From contig CAUVWY020000003.1 of assembly GCA_963555775.3 (NCBI GenBank), positions 495,572-559,571 of the forward strand: a DNA stretch of 64,000 bases. Direction: 5' to 3'. The notes below the pieces were generated by a model. That model saw nothing but the letters and a program-made list of their open reading frames with translations, had not been told where the DNA came from and made no database searches. Source of the DNA: JAJEDW01 sp963555775. Lineage in GTDB: Bacteria; Acidobacteriota; Terriglobia; 20CM-2-55-15. The first letter of the stretch is position 1; each line of letters starts with the position of its first letter. A program made the translations under genes and the position numbers. Below are positions 36,519 through 44,419 of this stretch, piece by piece.

Positions 36519-37210
36519 ACAAGATCGTGTCCGGTGTGGAGGAAGCGATTGCCGGTTTGACCGACGGCGCGTCGATCATGATGGGCGGATTCGGTTCCGG
36601 CGGCGTTCCCGAGAACCTGATCCGGGGGCTTCTTAAAAAGGGCGTCCGGGATCTCACCGTGATCAGCAACAATCCGGGATTGCAAGACTTTGGAATCGGA
36701 CTGCTGCTCAAGGCCGGACAGGTGCGCAAGATGGTGTTGAGCTATGCCGGGGCCAACAAGCATCTCGGACAAATGATGCTGTCGGGGGAACTGGAGGTCG
36801 AGTTCGTGCCGCAGGGCACGTTGGCGGAGAGAATCCGGGCCGGCGGCGCCGGTATCGGTGGCTTCTATACGCCGACCGGCTACGGTACGTCCATCGCCGA
36901 AGGCAAGGAAATCCGTGAATTCGACGGCAGAAAATACGTGCTGGAATTGCCGTTGAAAGCCGACTTTGCGTTCATCAAAGCCTGGCAAGGCGACGACTGG
37001 GGAAACCTGGTGTATCGAAAGACGGCCCGGAACTTCAATCCCGTGATGGCAACCGCGGCAACGACGACGATTGCCGAAGTCGAAAGGATCGTCCCGCGAG
37101 GCGGACTGGACCCCGACTACATCCATACGCCGGGTATTTACGTCCGGACCCTGTTTCAGGGCGCGCACTACGAAAGACGAATCGAAAACCTCACGGTAAG
37201 GATGAAATGA
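36515..37210 (+). CDS. scoA: 3-oxoacid CoA-transferase subunit A
   Basis: This 231-residue alpha subunit of a family I CoA-transferase carries the GGFGSGGVPENLI glycine loop near residue 24 and the GFYTPTGYGT segment near 110. With subunit B it should move CoA between succinyl-CoA and acetoacetate or a similar oxoacid. The ATG overlaps the trpA stop by 4 bases, an odd placement that ties ketone or branched-chain acid metabolism to the amino-acid run. Substrate is inferred from the family only. Confidence 0.9.
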   Translation: MNKIVSGVEEAIAGLTDGASIMMGGFGSGGVPENLIRGLLKKGVRDLTVISNNPGLQDFGIGLLLKAGQVRKMVLSYAGANKHLGQMMLSGELEVEFVPQGTLAERIRAGGAGIGGFYTPTGYGTSIAEGKEIREFDGRKYVLELPLKADFAFIKAWQGDDWGNLVYRKTARNFNPVMATAATTTIAEVERIVPRGGLDPDYIHTPGIYVRTLFQGAHYERRIENLTVRMK

Positions 37211-37875
37211 CGGACCGAAATTCACAAATGGACCGAAGGGAAGTCATCGCGCGGCGCATCGCGCGGGAATTCAGGGATGGCATCTACGTCAATCTGGGCA
37301 TCGGACTGCCCACGCTGTGTTCCAACTATGTTCCCGACGGCGTCGACGTCGTCCTTCAGTCTGAGAATGGAATGCTCGGCGTCGGACCGTTTCCCGAGGC
37401 CGGGGAGGCAGACTCCGATCTGATCAACGCCGGCAAGGAAACGGTTACCGAGATTCCGGGATCGTCGTTTTTTTCGACCGACAATTCGTTTGCCATGATT
37501 CGGGGCGGGCATGTCGACCTGACGATTCTGGGCGCCATGCAGGTCGATGCCGCCGGCAACCTGGCGAACTGGATGGTCCCGGGCAGTCTGGTCAAGGGCA
37601 TGGGAGGCGCGATGGACTTGGTGGCGGGCGCGCGATGGGTCATTGTCGGAATGACCCACACGGCGCGCGACGGTCAACCGAAGCTCGTTGCCGACTGCAC
37701 TCTTCCCCTGACCGGAGTTGGAGTGGTGAACCGCGTCGTGACCGAACTTGCGGTCATCGACATCACGCCCGAGGGTTTCCAGTTGCAGGAGGTTCGGGAG
37801 GGTACGTCCGTGGAGGAGGTCCGTGCACTCACCGGAGCGCCGCTGTCGGTTCCAGCCGAAGTCGGCAGGTTCTGA
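37207..37875 (+). CDS. scoB: 3-oxoacid CoA-transferase subunit B
   Basis: This 222-residue beta subunit has the catalytic Glu in QSENGMLGVGPFP near residue 57, which forms the CoA thioester, followed by GAMQVDAAGNLANWMVPG near 120. It overlaps scoA by 4 bases and ends the 20-kb gene run. The closing C-terminal segment ITPEGFQLQEVREG is typical of SCOT beta subunits. Confidence 0.92.
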   Translation: MTDRNSQMDRREVIARRIAREFRDGIYVNLGIGLPTLCSNYVPDGVDVVLQSENGMLGVGPFPEAGEADSDLINAGKETVTEIPGSSFFSTDNSFAMIRGGHVDLTILGAMQVDAAGNLANWMVPGSLVKGMGGAMDLVAGARWVIVGMTHTARDGQPKLVADCTLPLTGVGVVNRVVTELAVIDITPEGFQLQEVREGTSVEEVRALTGAPLSVPAEVGRF

Positions 37876-38020
37876 CCATTGTGTCGATGGTGCCGGCCGC
37901 GATTTCAATGGTTCTGATTGCGGTCGCAATGGCTCTGGATGACGCCGTCCTCGTGGCCGAAGTTCCGTCCCCGCCAAGAGCGTTTCCGTCGACGATCGGA
38001 ATATCGGAAAACGTGTCCTT

Positions 38021-39319
38021 ATGAATATTGCGGTGATCGGTACCGGTTACGTGGGCCTTGTGGTCAGTTGCTGCTTTGCCGAGAGCGGCAACGACGTGAT
38101 CTGCGTCGACAAGGACACCGAAAAGATCGAGCGGCTTTCGGGCGGCCATTCGACGATCTACGAACCCGGATTGCCCGAACTCCTCGAACGGAACCTTCGC
38201 GACGGGCGGTTGCGGTTCACGACCGATCTTGCGACGGCGGTCCAACAATCGTTTGTGGTGTTCATCGCGGTGGGTACCCCTCAGATCGGTGGGGTGCCGG
38301 ACCTGAGGGCCGTCGGCGACGTTGCAAGCGGAATCGGGAAGGCGATCGACCAGTTCAAGGTGATCGTGATGAAGTCGACCGTGCCCGCCGGAACGACCGA
38401 AGAGGTGGGCGGCCTCATTCGTTCCTGTACCGACAAACCGTTCGACATGATTTCGAATCCCGAATTTCTGAGAGAAGGCGCGGCGCTCGAGGATTTCATG
38501 AAACCGGATCGCGTGGTGATCGGCGCCTCAGACGATCGGGCAGCCGGCATCGTCCGGGAACTGTATTCCCCCTTCGTCGCTACCGGGAGCCCTGTGCTCG
38601 TGACCGGCATTCGTACTGCCGAGATGACGAAGTACGCCTCGAACGCCTATCTCGCCACCCGAATTTCGTTCATGAACGAGTTGGCCAACCTGTGCGAGGC
38701 GGTAGGCGCCGATGTCGAACTCGTGCGCGAGGGGATGGGGTTGGACGAGCGTATCGGGCCGTCGTACCTGTTTCCCGGCGTGGGTTTTGGCGGAAGCTGC
38801 CTGCCGAAGGACGTCGAAGCCCTGATTGCGACCGGCCGCCGCCACGACTATCCCCTTCGAATACTCGAGGCCGTCAATCGCGTGAACGCCGACCAACGCC
38901 AGCGCTTCCTCGACAAGGTGCGGAACCACTTCGATGGAGACCTGAAAGGAAGGCGCATCGCCGTATGGGGGCTCGCGTTCAAGCCCCGCACCGACGACAT
39001 GCGCGAGGCCCCGGCGGTGGATATCATCGAGGGACTCCTCGATGCGGGCGCCGAAGTGGTGGCATACGACCCCGAAGCCATGGATGAAGCCAACTCGATT
39101 CTCGGTTCGCGCATCGTTCTGGCTGAAAACAACTACGCCTGCCTGAAGGACGCGGACGCACTGTTGTTGGTTACGGAGTGGAAGGCGTTCAGAAATCCCG
39201 ATTTCGAGCGGATGAGGGCCAACATGCGATCGCCGGTGATTTTTGACGGTCGGAACGTGTATTCACCTGCACGGATGCGAAAACTCGGGTTCATCTACTA
39301 CGGCGTCGGGCGGAAGTAG
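38021..39319 (+). CDS. ugd: UDP-glucose 6-dehydrogenase
   Basis: This NAD-dependent enzyme oxidises UDP-glucose twice to UDP-glucuronate. The 432-residue protein has the N-terminal dinucleotide loop GTGYVGLVVS, the substrate stretch NPEFLREGAAL, and the catalytic Cys in GVGFGGSCLPKDV near residue 260. It overlaps the next gene, UDP-glucuronate decarboxylase, by one base, so the pair makes UDP-xylose for envelope polysaccharide. It lies 145 bases after the CoA-transferase genes, with nothing recognisable between. Confidence 0.96.
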   Translation: MNIAVIGTGYVGLVVSCCFAESGNDVICVDKDTEKIERLSGGHSTIYEPGLPELLERNLRDGRLRFTTDLATAVQQSFVVFIAVGTPQIGGVPDLRAVGDVASGIGKAIDQFKVIVMKSTVPAGTTEEVGGLIRSCTDKPFDMISNPEFLREGAALEDFMKPDRVVIGASDDRAAGIVRELYSPFVATGSPVLVTGIRTAEMTKYASNAYLATRISFMNELANLCEAVGADVELVREGMGLDERIGPSYLFPGVGFGGSCLPKDVEALIATGRRHDYPLRILEAVNRVNADQRQRFLDKVRNHFDGDLKGRRIAVWGLAFKPRTDDMREAPAVDIIEGLLDAGAEVVAYDPEAMDEANSILGSRIVLAENNYACLKDADALLLVTEWKAFRNPDFERMRANMRSPVIFDGRNVYSPARMRKLGFIYYGVGRK

Positions 39320-40263
39320 TGAAAGCGGTCGTTACGGGGGGCGCGGGGTTTCTGGGCAGTCATCTTTCGGAGCGTCTGCTCGGCTCCGGATGGGAGGTGC
39401 TGTGCCTGGACAACCTTCTGACTGGCAACCGCGGCAACGTCCAGGGACTACTGCGGCAATCCCCCTACGAGTTCCGGTCCCACGACGTCACCGAGTACAT
39501 CGAAGTCGACGGCGAGGTCGATGCGGTGTTTCACCTTGCATCGCCGGCCTCCCCGGTGGACTACCTGAAAATGCCGATTCAGACCCTCGAGGCCGGTTCG
39601 CTGGGCACCCGCAACGCGCTGGGTCTGGCCCGGGCCAGGGGCGCCCGTTTTATTCTGGCAAGCACGTCCGAGGTCTACGGCGACCCGCTGGTGAATCCGC
39701 AGACCGAGGACTACTGGGGCAATGTCAATGTGCTGGGACCGCGCGCCGTATACGACGAGGCCAAGCGGTTTGCCGAAGCGCTGACCGTTGCGTACCGCCG
39801 GCATCACGGGATGGACACCCGGATCGTTCGCATTTTCAACACCTTCGGTCCCCGGATGCGTCCGAACGATGGCCGTGTCGTTTCGAACTTCATCGTTCAG
39901 GCCCTCAATGGAAAACCGCTGACCGTATACGGCAGCGGCCGTCAGACCCGCAGTTTCTGCTACGTCGACGATCTGATCGATGGGATCGTGAGGTTGGCCA
40001 CGGCCCCCCGGACCGACTCCATCGGCCGCCCCTTCAACCTCGGGAATCCACGGGAACGGACCGTCGAGGAGCTTGCCCAAAGAATCCTGAAGCTGACGGG
40101 AAGTTCAAACTCGATCGAACACCGCGAGTTGCCCGAGGATGACCCGAAGGTGCGTTGCCCCGACATATCCCGCGCCCGATCGGAACTCGGCTGGGAACCG
40201 AAGGTCGATATCGACGATGGCCTGCGCCTGACGATCGATTACTTTCGCCAGGCGCTCGCCTGA
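39319..40263 (+). CDS. UDP-glucuronate decarboxylase (UDP-xylose synthase), extended SDR
   Basis: The GTG start overlaps the ugd stop and gives 314 residues. It has the NAD loop TGGAGFLGSHLSERL, the substrate segment HLASPASPVDYLKMP typical of UXS proteins, and the catalytic YDEAK near residue 147 after STSEVYGDP. It decarboxylates UDP-glucuronate to UDP-xylose. The pairing with ugd supports the assignment. A perfect stem-loop begins at its stop codon. Confidence 0.92.
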   Translation: MKAVVTGGAGFLGSHLSERLLGSGWEVLCLDNLLTGNRGNVQGLLRQSPYEFRSHDVTEYIEVDGEVDAVFHLASPASPVDYLKMPIQTLEAGSLGTRNALGLARARGARFILASTSEVYGDPLVNPQTEDYWGNVNVLGPRAVYDEAKRFAEALTVAYRRHHGMDTRIVRIFNTFGPRMRPNDGRVVSNFIVQALNGKPLTVYGSGRQTRSFCYVDDLIDGIVRLATAPRTDSIGRPFNLGNPRERTVEELAQRILKLTGSSNSIEHRELPEDDPKVRCPDISRARSELGWEPKVDIDDGLRLTIDYFRQALA

Positions 40264-40290
40264 TTCCGGCGCCGGGCGGCGCCGGAATCA
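40261..40290. terminator. Stem-loop terminator after the UDP-xylose genes
   Basis: A perfect 13-bp GC-rich stem (40261-40273 with 40278-40290) and 4-base loop start at the stop codon of the decarboxylase. No long U-run follows, so termination strength is uncertain. It also lies 36 bases past the stop codon of the convergent cyclophilin gene and may serve both strands. Confidence 0.6.
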
Positions 40291-40325
40291 TTGTGGCGGC
40301 ACGGATACTACTTATCGGGAGGGTG

Positions 40326-40985
40326 TCATTCCACGATCGTCGCCTGGTTGATGTAGTCCAGATCGGGGAAGTTTTCGATCAGGTACGGGTTACCCTGTGA
40401 CTGCAACAGCTGCTGGCTCGGCCCCCTGCCGCTCGGAGCGCCTTCGCCGTATCCGCTGTACAGGTCGTCGACCACGTCCATGCCATCCGTCACCCGCCCA
40501 AAGGGCGAAAAGCCCTGCGAATCCAGCCCGGAGTTGTTGCCGTAGTTGATGAACATCTGTGTGGTGCGGGTATTCGCCCCGGACGTGGCAAAGGAGACGT
40601 AACCCCGCCCGTTGCTTTCAGCGACAGGATCGTCGGGAATACGGGCCTCGCGCCATATGGTATTCAACTGGGGATCGCCGCTGATGCCGAATTGGGCCAT
40701 GAACCCCGACAGTACGCGGAAGAACCTGACTTCGTCGTAGTAGCCCCGCCGGACCAGATTGTAAAAGCGGTCGGCCCCATTGGGTGCCCACGCGCGGGTC
40801 ACTTCGATCGTGAATTCGCCCTTGGTCGTGTCAAACAGAACCTGGAACGTGTCGGGCGCCGTTTCGTTGGCTTCTGCGGGATTCATGAGAGCTTCCTTTC
40901 CCCTTCCCTGGGCGGACGCAGGTGCGAGGGTTATCGAGAACAGTCCTGCTGCGAGAATTGCGATCGGTGCAAATCGATGAGACAT
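40326..40985 (-). CDS. Exported cyclophilin-type peptidyl-prolyl isomerase
   Basis: The ATG at 40985 has a strong GGAGGAG ribosome-binding site and gives 219 residues. A signal peptide (about 1-26, ending APASAQ) precedes a cyclophilin domain with FYNLVRRGYYDEVRFFRVL near residue 75, GFMAQFGISGDP and the STNTRTTQMFINY-like GANTRTTQMFINYGNN. It probably folds envelope proteins in the periplasm. The C-terminal 30 residues are a Gly/Gln-rich tail. Confidence 0.92.
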   Translation of the reverse strand: MSHRFAPIAILAAGLFSITLAPASAQGRGKEALMNPAEANETAPDTFQVLFDTTKGEFTIEVTRAWAPNGADRFYNLVRRGYYDEVRFFRVLSGFMAQFGISGDPQLNTIWREARIPDDPVAESNGRGYVSFATSGANTRTTQMFINYGNNSGLDSQGFSPFGRVTDGMDVVDDLYSGYGEGAPSGRGPSQQLLQSQGNPYLIENFPDLDYINQATIVE

Positions 40986-41026
40986 GAATACTCCTCCGGT
41001 CTTGAACTGAGTCCGTAAGTTTAACC

Positions 41027-41743
41027 TCAAAGCCTGTGGACGATCCAGTCCGGCAGGACGCGAATCAACCACGCGATCAGGCGCCATCTTCGGGTGACGT
41101 AGACATGTTTTTTCCGTTTGCGGATCGCATCGAAGATCTGCCCGGCCGCCTTTTGCGGCGTTGCCATCCAGAAATGTTTTTCGGTCTTCAGCATATCGGT
41201 GTCGACAAACCCCGGTTGCACGTCGGTCACAACGATCGAAACATCCTGGCGCGCGAACTTCTGCCGGAGCCCGCCCAGGTAGTTGGACATGAACGCCTTG
41301 GACGCCCCGTATGCCGGGGATTCGCTGTCGCCGCGGAGCGCCGCGATCGACGAGATTCCCGCCAGGCTTCCGCCGCCCCGTTTGACCAGATGCTGTACGG
41401 CGACGTTGGCCGTTGCGGCAAAGCCTGCGACGTTGACGCCGATCGTGTCGCGCTCCGGCCCCCACTCGAGGTCCCAGTTGGAGAATCCCACGCCGGCATT
41501 CAGGATAAAGAGTTCCACGTCGCCCATTTCCTCAATGAGTTCGCTCAATCCTTTCATTGTCGATTCGGTATCGGAAACGTCCATCTGCCGGACCCAGGCG
41601 GGCGAGGGAAGTTCGGCGGCCAGTTCCTGGAGCAGGCCTAGGCGCCGCGCCGTGAGGCCCACCCCGTAGCCGTTCCTCGCCAGCACCCATGCCAGCTCGC
41701 GTCCGATGCCCGATGACGCGCCTACGACGATCGCGTTGCCCAT
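41027..41743 (-). CDS. Short-chain dehydrogenase/reductase
   Basis: This 238-residue classical SDR has the cofactor loop VGASSGIGRELAW (residues 7-19) with TARR downstream, which suggests NADP. It carries NAGVGF near 82, the catalytic Ser in GISSIAALRG, and YGASKAF with the catalytic Tyr and Lys. The C terminus ends in a basic, hydrophobic stretch (RWRLIAWLIRVLPDWIV), possibly membrane-associated. Substrate unknown. It starts 41 bases upstream of the cyclophilin gene in transcription order. Confidence 0.92.
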   Translation of the reverse strand: MGNAIVVGASSGIGRELAWVLARNGYGVGLTARRLGLLQELAAELPSPAWVRQMDVSDTESTMKGLSELIEEMGDVELFILNAGVGFSNWDLEWGPERDTIGVNVAGFAATANVAVQHLVKRGGGSLAGISSIAALRGDSESPAYGASKAFMSNYLGGLRQKFARQDVSIVVTDVQPGFVDTDMLKTEKHFWMATPQKAAGQIFDAIRKRKKHVYVTRRWRLIAWLIRVLPDWIVHRL

Positions 41744-41947
41744 TTACAGCCGTTCGGTCTCCGTCCGGATGGCTCCGGTTCGCCGGCCAAGAGTCAGGAG
41801 TTCGAGGGATGTTCCGAAGCCCGCGCCCGCGGTTGTCCCATCGTAGGCCGGCTTCGCCTGCCGTCGCGCAAACCGCAACGGGGTAGCGTTCCGCGCGAGG
41901 ACAGCGATGACCGCCGGGCCGATAAAGAGTGGGGGTTGCGGTGTCAT
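41744..41947 (-). CDS. Possible small protein upstream of the SDR gene
   Basis: A 67-residue frame ends exactly at the base before the SDR start codon, which could mean translational coupling. It begins MTPQPPLFIGPAVIAVLARN and has a short hydrophobic N-terminal part. I recognise no family, and codon pattern alone does not prove it is coding. Confidence 0.22.
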   Translation of the reverse strand: MTPQPPLFIGPAVIAVLARNATPLRFARRQAKPAYDGTTAGAGFGTSLELLTLGRRTGAIRTETERL

Positions 41948-42073
41948 TTCGGATTAGGGGATCAGTTCTCCGACAGGATACCCGTGTCAGTGGTGTTTTC
42001 GGTAGGGCTTCCCTATAATTGATAGTCTCTTGAACTGGCGACGGACTCAATCGTCCGCTTGGTCAGTGCCTGG

Positions 42074-42160
42074 GGAGAGGTGCTGGAGTGGCCGAACAGG
42101 GCTGCCTGCTAAGCAGTTGCACGGGTAACCGTGCCGGGGGTTCGAATCCCCCCCTCTCCG
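42074..42160 (+). tRNA. tRNA-Ser (GCT)
   Basis: The 87-base gene folds as a class II tRNA. The acceptor stem GGAGAGG pairs with CCTCTCC, with discriminator G at 42160. The anticodon loop CTGCTAA has anticodon GCT for AGC/AGU. The long variable arm (GCACGGGTAACCGTGC) typical of tRNA-Ser and the T arm GGGGGTTCGAATCCCCC are present. CCA is not encoded. It marks the border between the core region and the accessory region. Confidence 0.96.
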
Positions 42161-42932
42161 TTATCTTATTGAATCAAAATATTGATTATAAATGAGTAAT
42201 CTATTTAACGGCCAATAGAAGCCCCCATTTTTACCCGCGTGATTTTGTTGCTGAACTGGCGTGGACCCGGCCATTTCGCGGCAATATGGGAAACGGAGGC
42301 TGGCAGCCCGGTTCATGGAAGACACGTGGCGCTTACAAATCACAATCGTTCCGTGCTCAATTCCGTTCGGCATCAAAGACAATGGCTCGATTCCTACGAG
42401 ATGAGAATCCATAAGGCAATCCTCGGGTACGATCTCTGGTCCTCAGGCATCCACGCCAGACGTTTTGACATCAATCGTCGCTTTCGCTGCGACCAAACCG
42501 GCAGATCGTTCGAAAAAATTCGACGTGCGACGTGGGCAGGCCCGTGGATCTTGACGGACGTGTGGAAAACCCGCCGAGGCGGATTTCTCCCGTGCGAACT
42601 CGGCCGGGTATCCCTCTCCTTCTTGGACGGGTTGGCCGACCACAGGCTCCAACGGCTCGGCCCCGGATTCTGAACTTCTTCCTCTGGACGTCGTGATCCT
42701 CCTGTTCGGTATTCTCTCAAATCACTGTCCGAAGGAATCGTGGGGCGGGGGATAAACAGCAAAAACAACAACAATAAACCGGCATATTACATGGAATTGA
42801 AAATACAGGTTGGACGGAACCGGCGCTCGGAGAAAACAACCGCGTATCAAGTAGTTACGCGCTGAAAGGAGGCTGGGATGGGCGTGAAGTTCCGGTTAAC
42901 TTGACAATGCCGTGCAACTGGTACCGATCTAT
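42161..42932. other. 770-bp stretch without a recognised gene, after tRNA-Ser
   Basis: The first 80 bases are distinctly AT-rich. An open frame on the plus strand at 42239-42673 (144 codons, Arg/His/Trp-rich) and one on the minus strand at 42394-42774 have no ribosome-binding site and no family motif I know. The position directly after a tRNA fits the decayed end of an integrated element, but I see no integrase motif and no copy of the tRNA 3' end. Confidence 0.4.
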
Positions 42933-43754
42933 CTACCGTGCTTCGATCCCTACCAGCCCAAAGATGCGAGCAGGACCGCCAGTGCCTCCTTCAATCTTGA
43001 TCGGCGCAACAATCAGGAACGCTCCGGCAGGAGGCAAGCTGCCAAGATTTGCTAAGTTTTCCAAATGATATTTGCCCCTTGCATGGCTGATGTGATGAAC
43101 GGCGAAATCCGTTGACATGCCGTAATCCACACTTAGGGTGTCGATGCCGAGGCCGGCAACATTCCTTTCCTCGACCAGCAATTTGGCCGCCGCCTCTGAA
43201 AACCCAGGAAAGTGCAAGGCACCGTCGTTTTCGGCATTCTTGTAAGCCACGAAATCGTTCCATCGTGTGTCCCAGCCCGTGTGTGCCAGGACCATCGCAT
43301 TGGCTGGGACTCGGCCGTGAGATTGTTCCCATTGGCTAATGTCGTCGATCGCCAGTTGATAGTCGGCGTTGCGCGCGGTCTCTGACCGCACGTCTATCAC
43401 CACAGCGGGTACAAACAGTTGATTCAGAGGAATTCTGTCTAACGAAATCTGACCGGCAACGAAGTGATTCGGCGCATCTATGTGTGTGCCGGTGTGCTCG
43501 TCCACTGTGAAGCGGCCTTCGAATACTTGATCCTCCTCTAGTGTCGCGAAGATCTCATAATGGAACGGCTTGTTTCCAGGCCCAGGCCAGTAGGGATTCT
43601 GCGCATTGAGTGCGTGTGTCAGATCGACGATTTGGGTTCTTTCCGATGCGATCCATTCAATTATTCCTCCGGGACCTTCGGCCTCTGATTCAGTTGACCC
43701 GGGACTGCAGGATAGGAAAAGAAGAACGGGAGCCAAAACAGCAGCGAGCCTCAT
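42933..43754 (-). CDS. Cyclase-family (kynurenine-formamidase-like) lipoprotein
   Basis: The ATG at 43754 has an AGAGGGA ribosome-binding site and gives 273 residues. The N terminus is a lipoprotein signal with lipobox FLSC near residue 15, so the protein should be membrane-anchored and periplasmic. The metal-binding signature HTGTHIDAPNHF near residue 86 marks the cyclase family (Pfam Cyclase), whose members hydrolyse amide or lactam bonds, as kynurenine formamidase does. The substrate is unknown. It is divergent from the urease operon. Confidence 0.88.
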   Translation of the reverse strand: MRLAAVLAPVLLFLSCSPGSTESEAEGPGGIIEWIASERTQIVDLTHALNAQNPYWPGPGNKPFHYEIFATLEEDQVFEGRFTVDEHTGTHIDAPNHFVAGQISLDRIPLNQLFVPAVVIDVRSETARNADYQLAIDDISQWEQSHGRVPANAMVLAHTGWDTRWNDFVAYKNAENDGALHFPGFSEAAAKLLVEERNVAGLGIDTLSVDYGMSTDFAVHHISHARGKYHLENLANLGSLPPAGAFLIVAPIKIEGGTGGPARIFGLVGIEAR

Positions 43755-44030
43755 AGTTCCCTCTGATAGATCGCAACGAGGAGCCGCACTGCTCCGATAC
43801 GGTTCGAATCTTTCGCTCGGTTGCCAGTGTGAGACGACCCCACAGGTCCGACCGTGGCTAACTTCGATACTCATTTGGTTCACTTCCGCTTTTTCCGTCT
43901 TCCTGCGTCGCCAGCTCCGACGAAATAAGGCGATCCCTTGTCATCGGGCAACCAGTCAATAAACTGAAGACCCGCTTTTCCAACGGTCAATTGAGACAGA
44001 TCACCGCCCCTCAAAAAGGAGGATTTCACC
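43755..44030. other. Intergenic region between the cyclase lipoprotein and ureA
   Basis: These 276 bases separate divergent genes and should hold both promoters, but I see no box pair strong enough to name. A strong ribosome-binding site (AAGGAGG at 44017-44023) sits at the right edge. Nothing else is recognised. Confidence 0.4.
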
Positions 44031-44408
44031 ATGTTACACGCCTTGATTCCCGCCTACAAGTTGACTAGTATTAAGATTACACTCCACAGGATTGGACTGA
44101 AGTCGATGCATCTGACGCCCCGGGAAATCGAGAAGCTGATGATCTTCACAGCCGGGGAGGTCGCACGCAAACGCCGCGACCGTGGGATAAAACTCAACTA
44201 CCAGGAGACGGTGGCGCTGATCACATCTGAAATCCTGGAAGATATCCGTAACGGAAAGACGGTCGCTGAATTGATGGAGCTCGGCCGCCGGATTCTGACG
44301 GTCGACGACGTCATGGAAGGTGTGGCCGAAATGATTCCCGAGATTCAAGTCGAAGGGACCTTTCCTGACGGCACGAAACTGGTCACGATTCACCAACCGA
44401 TCACCTGA
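44031..44408 (+). CDS. ureA: Urease subunit gamma
   Basis: UreA is the smallest subunit of the nickel urease (UreABC)3. From the conserved Met at 44106 the protein is 100 residues (MHLTPREIEKLMIFTAGEVA, then ARKRRDRGIKLNYQETVALI and ending VTIHQPI), exactly the family length. However, the strong AAGGAGG site lies 7 bases before the ATG at 44031, and no good site precedes 44106. This suggests a 25-residue N-terminal extension (MLHALIPAYKLTS...). The annotation uses the start with the ribosome-binding site. If the extension is not real, the start is 44106. Confidence 0.9.
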   Translation: MLHALIPAYKLTSIKITLHRIGLKSMHLTPREIEKLMIFTAGEVARKRRDRGIKLNYQETVALITSEILEDIRNGKTVAELMELGRRILTVDDVMEGVAEMIPEIQVEGTFPDGTKLVTIHQPIT

Positions 44409-44419
44409 GGGAATTCTCG

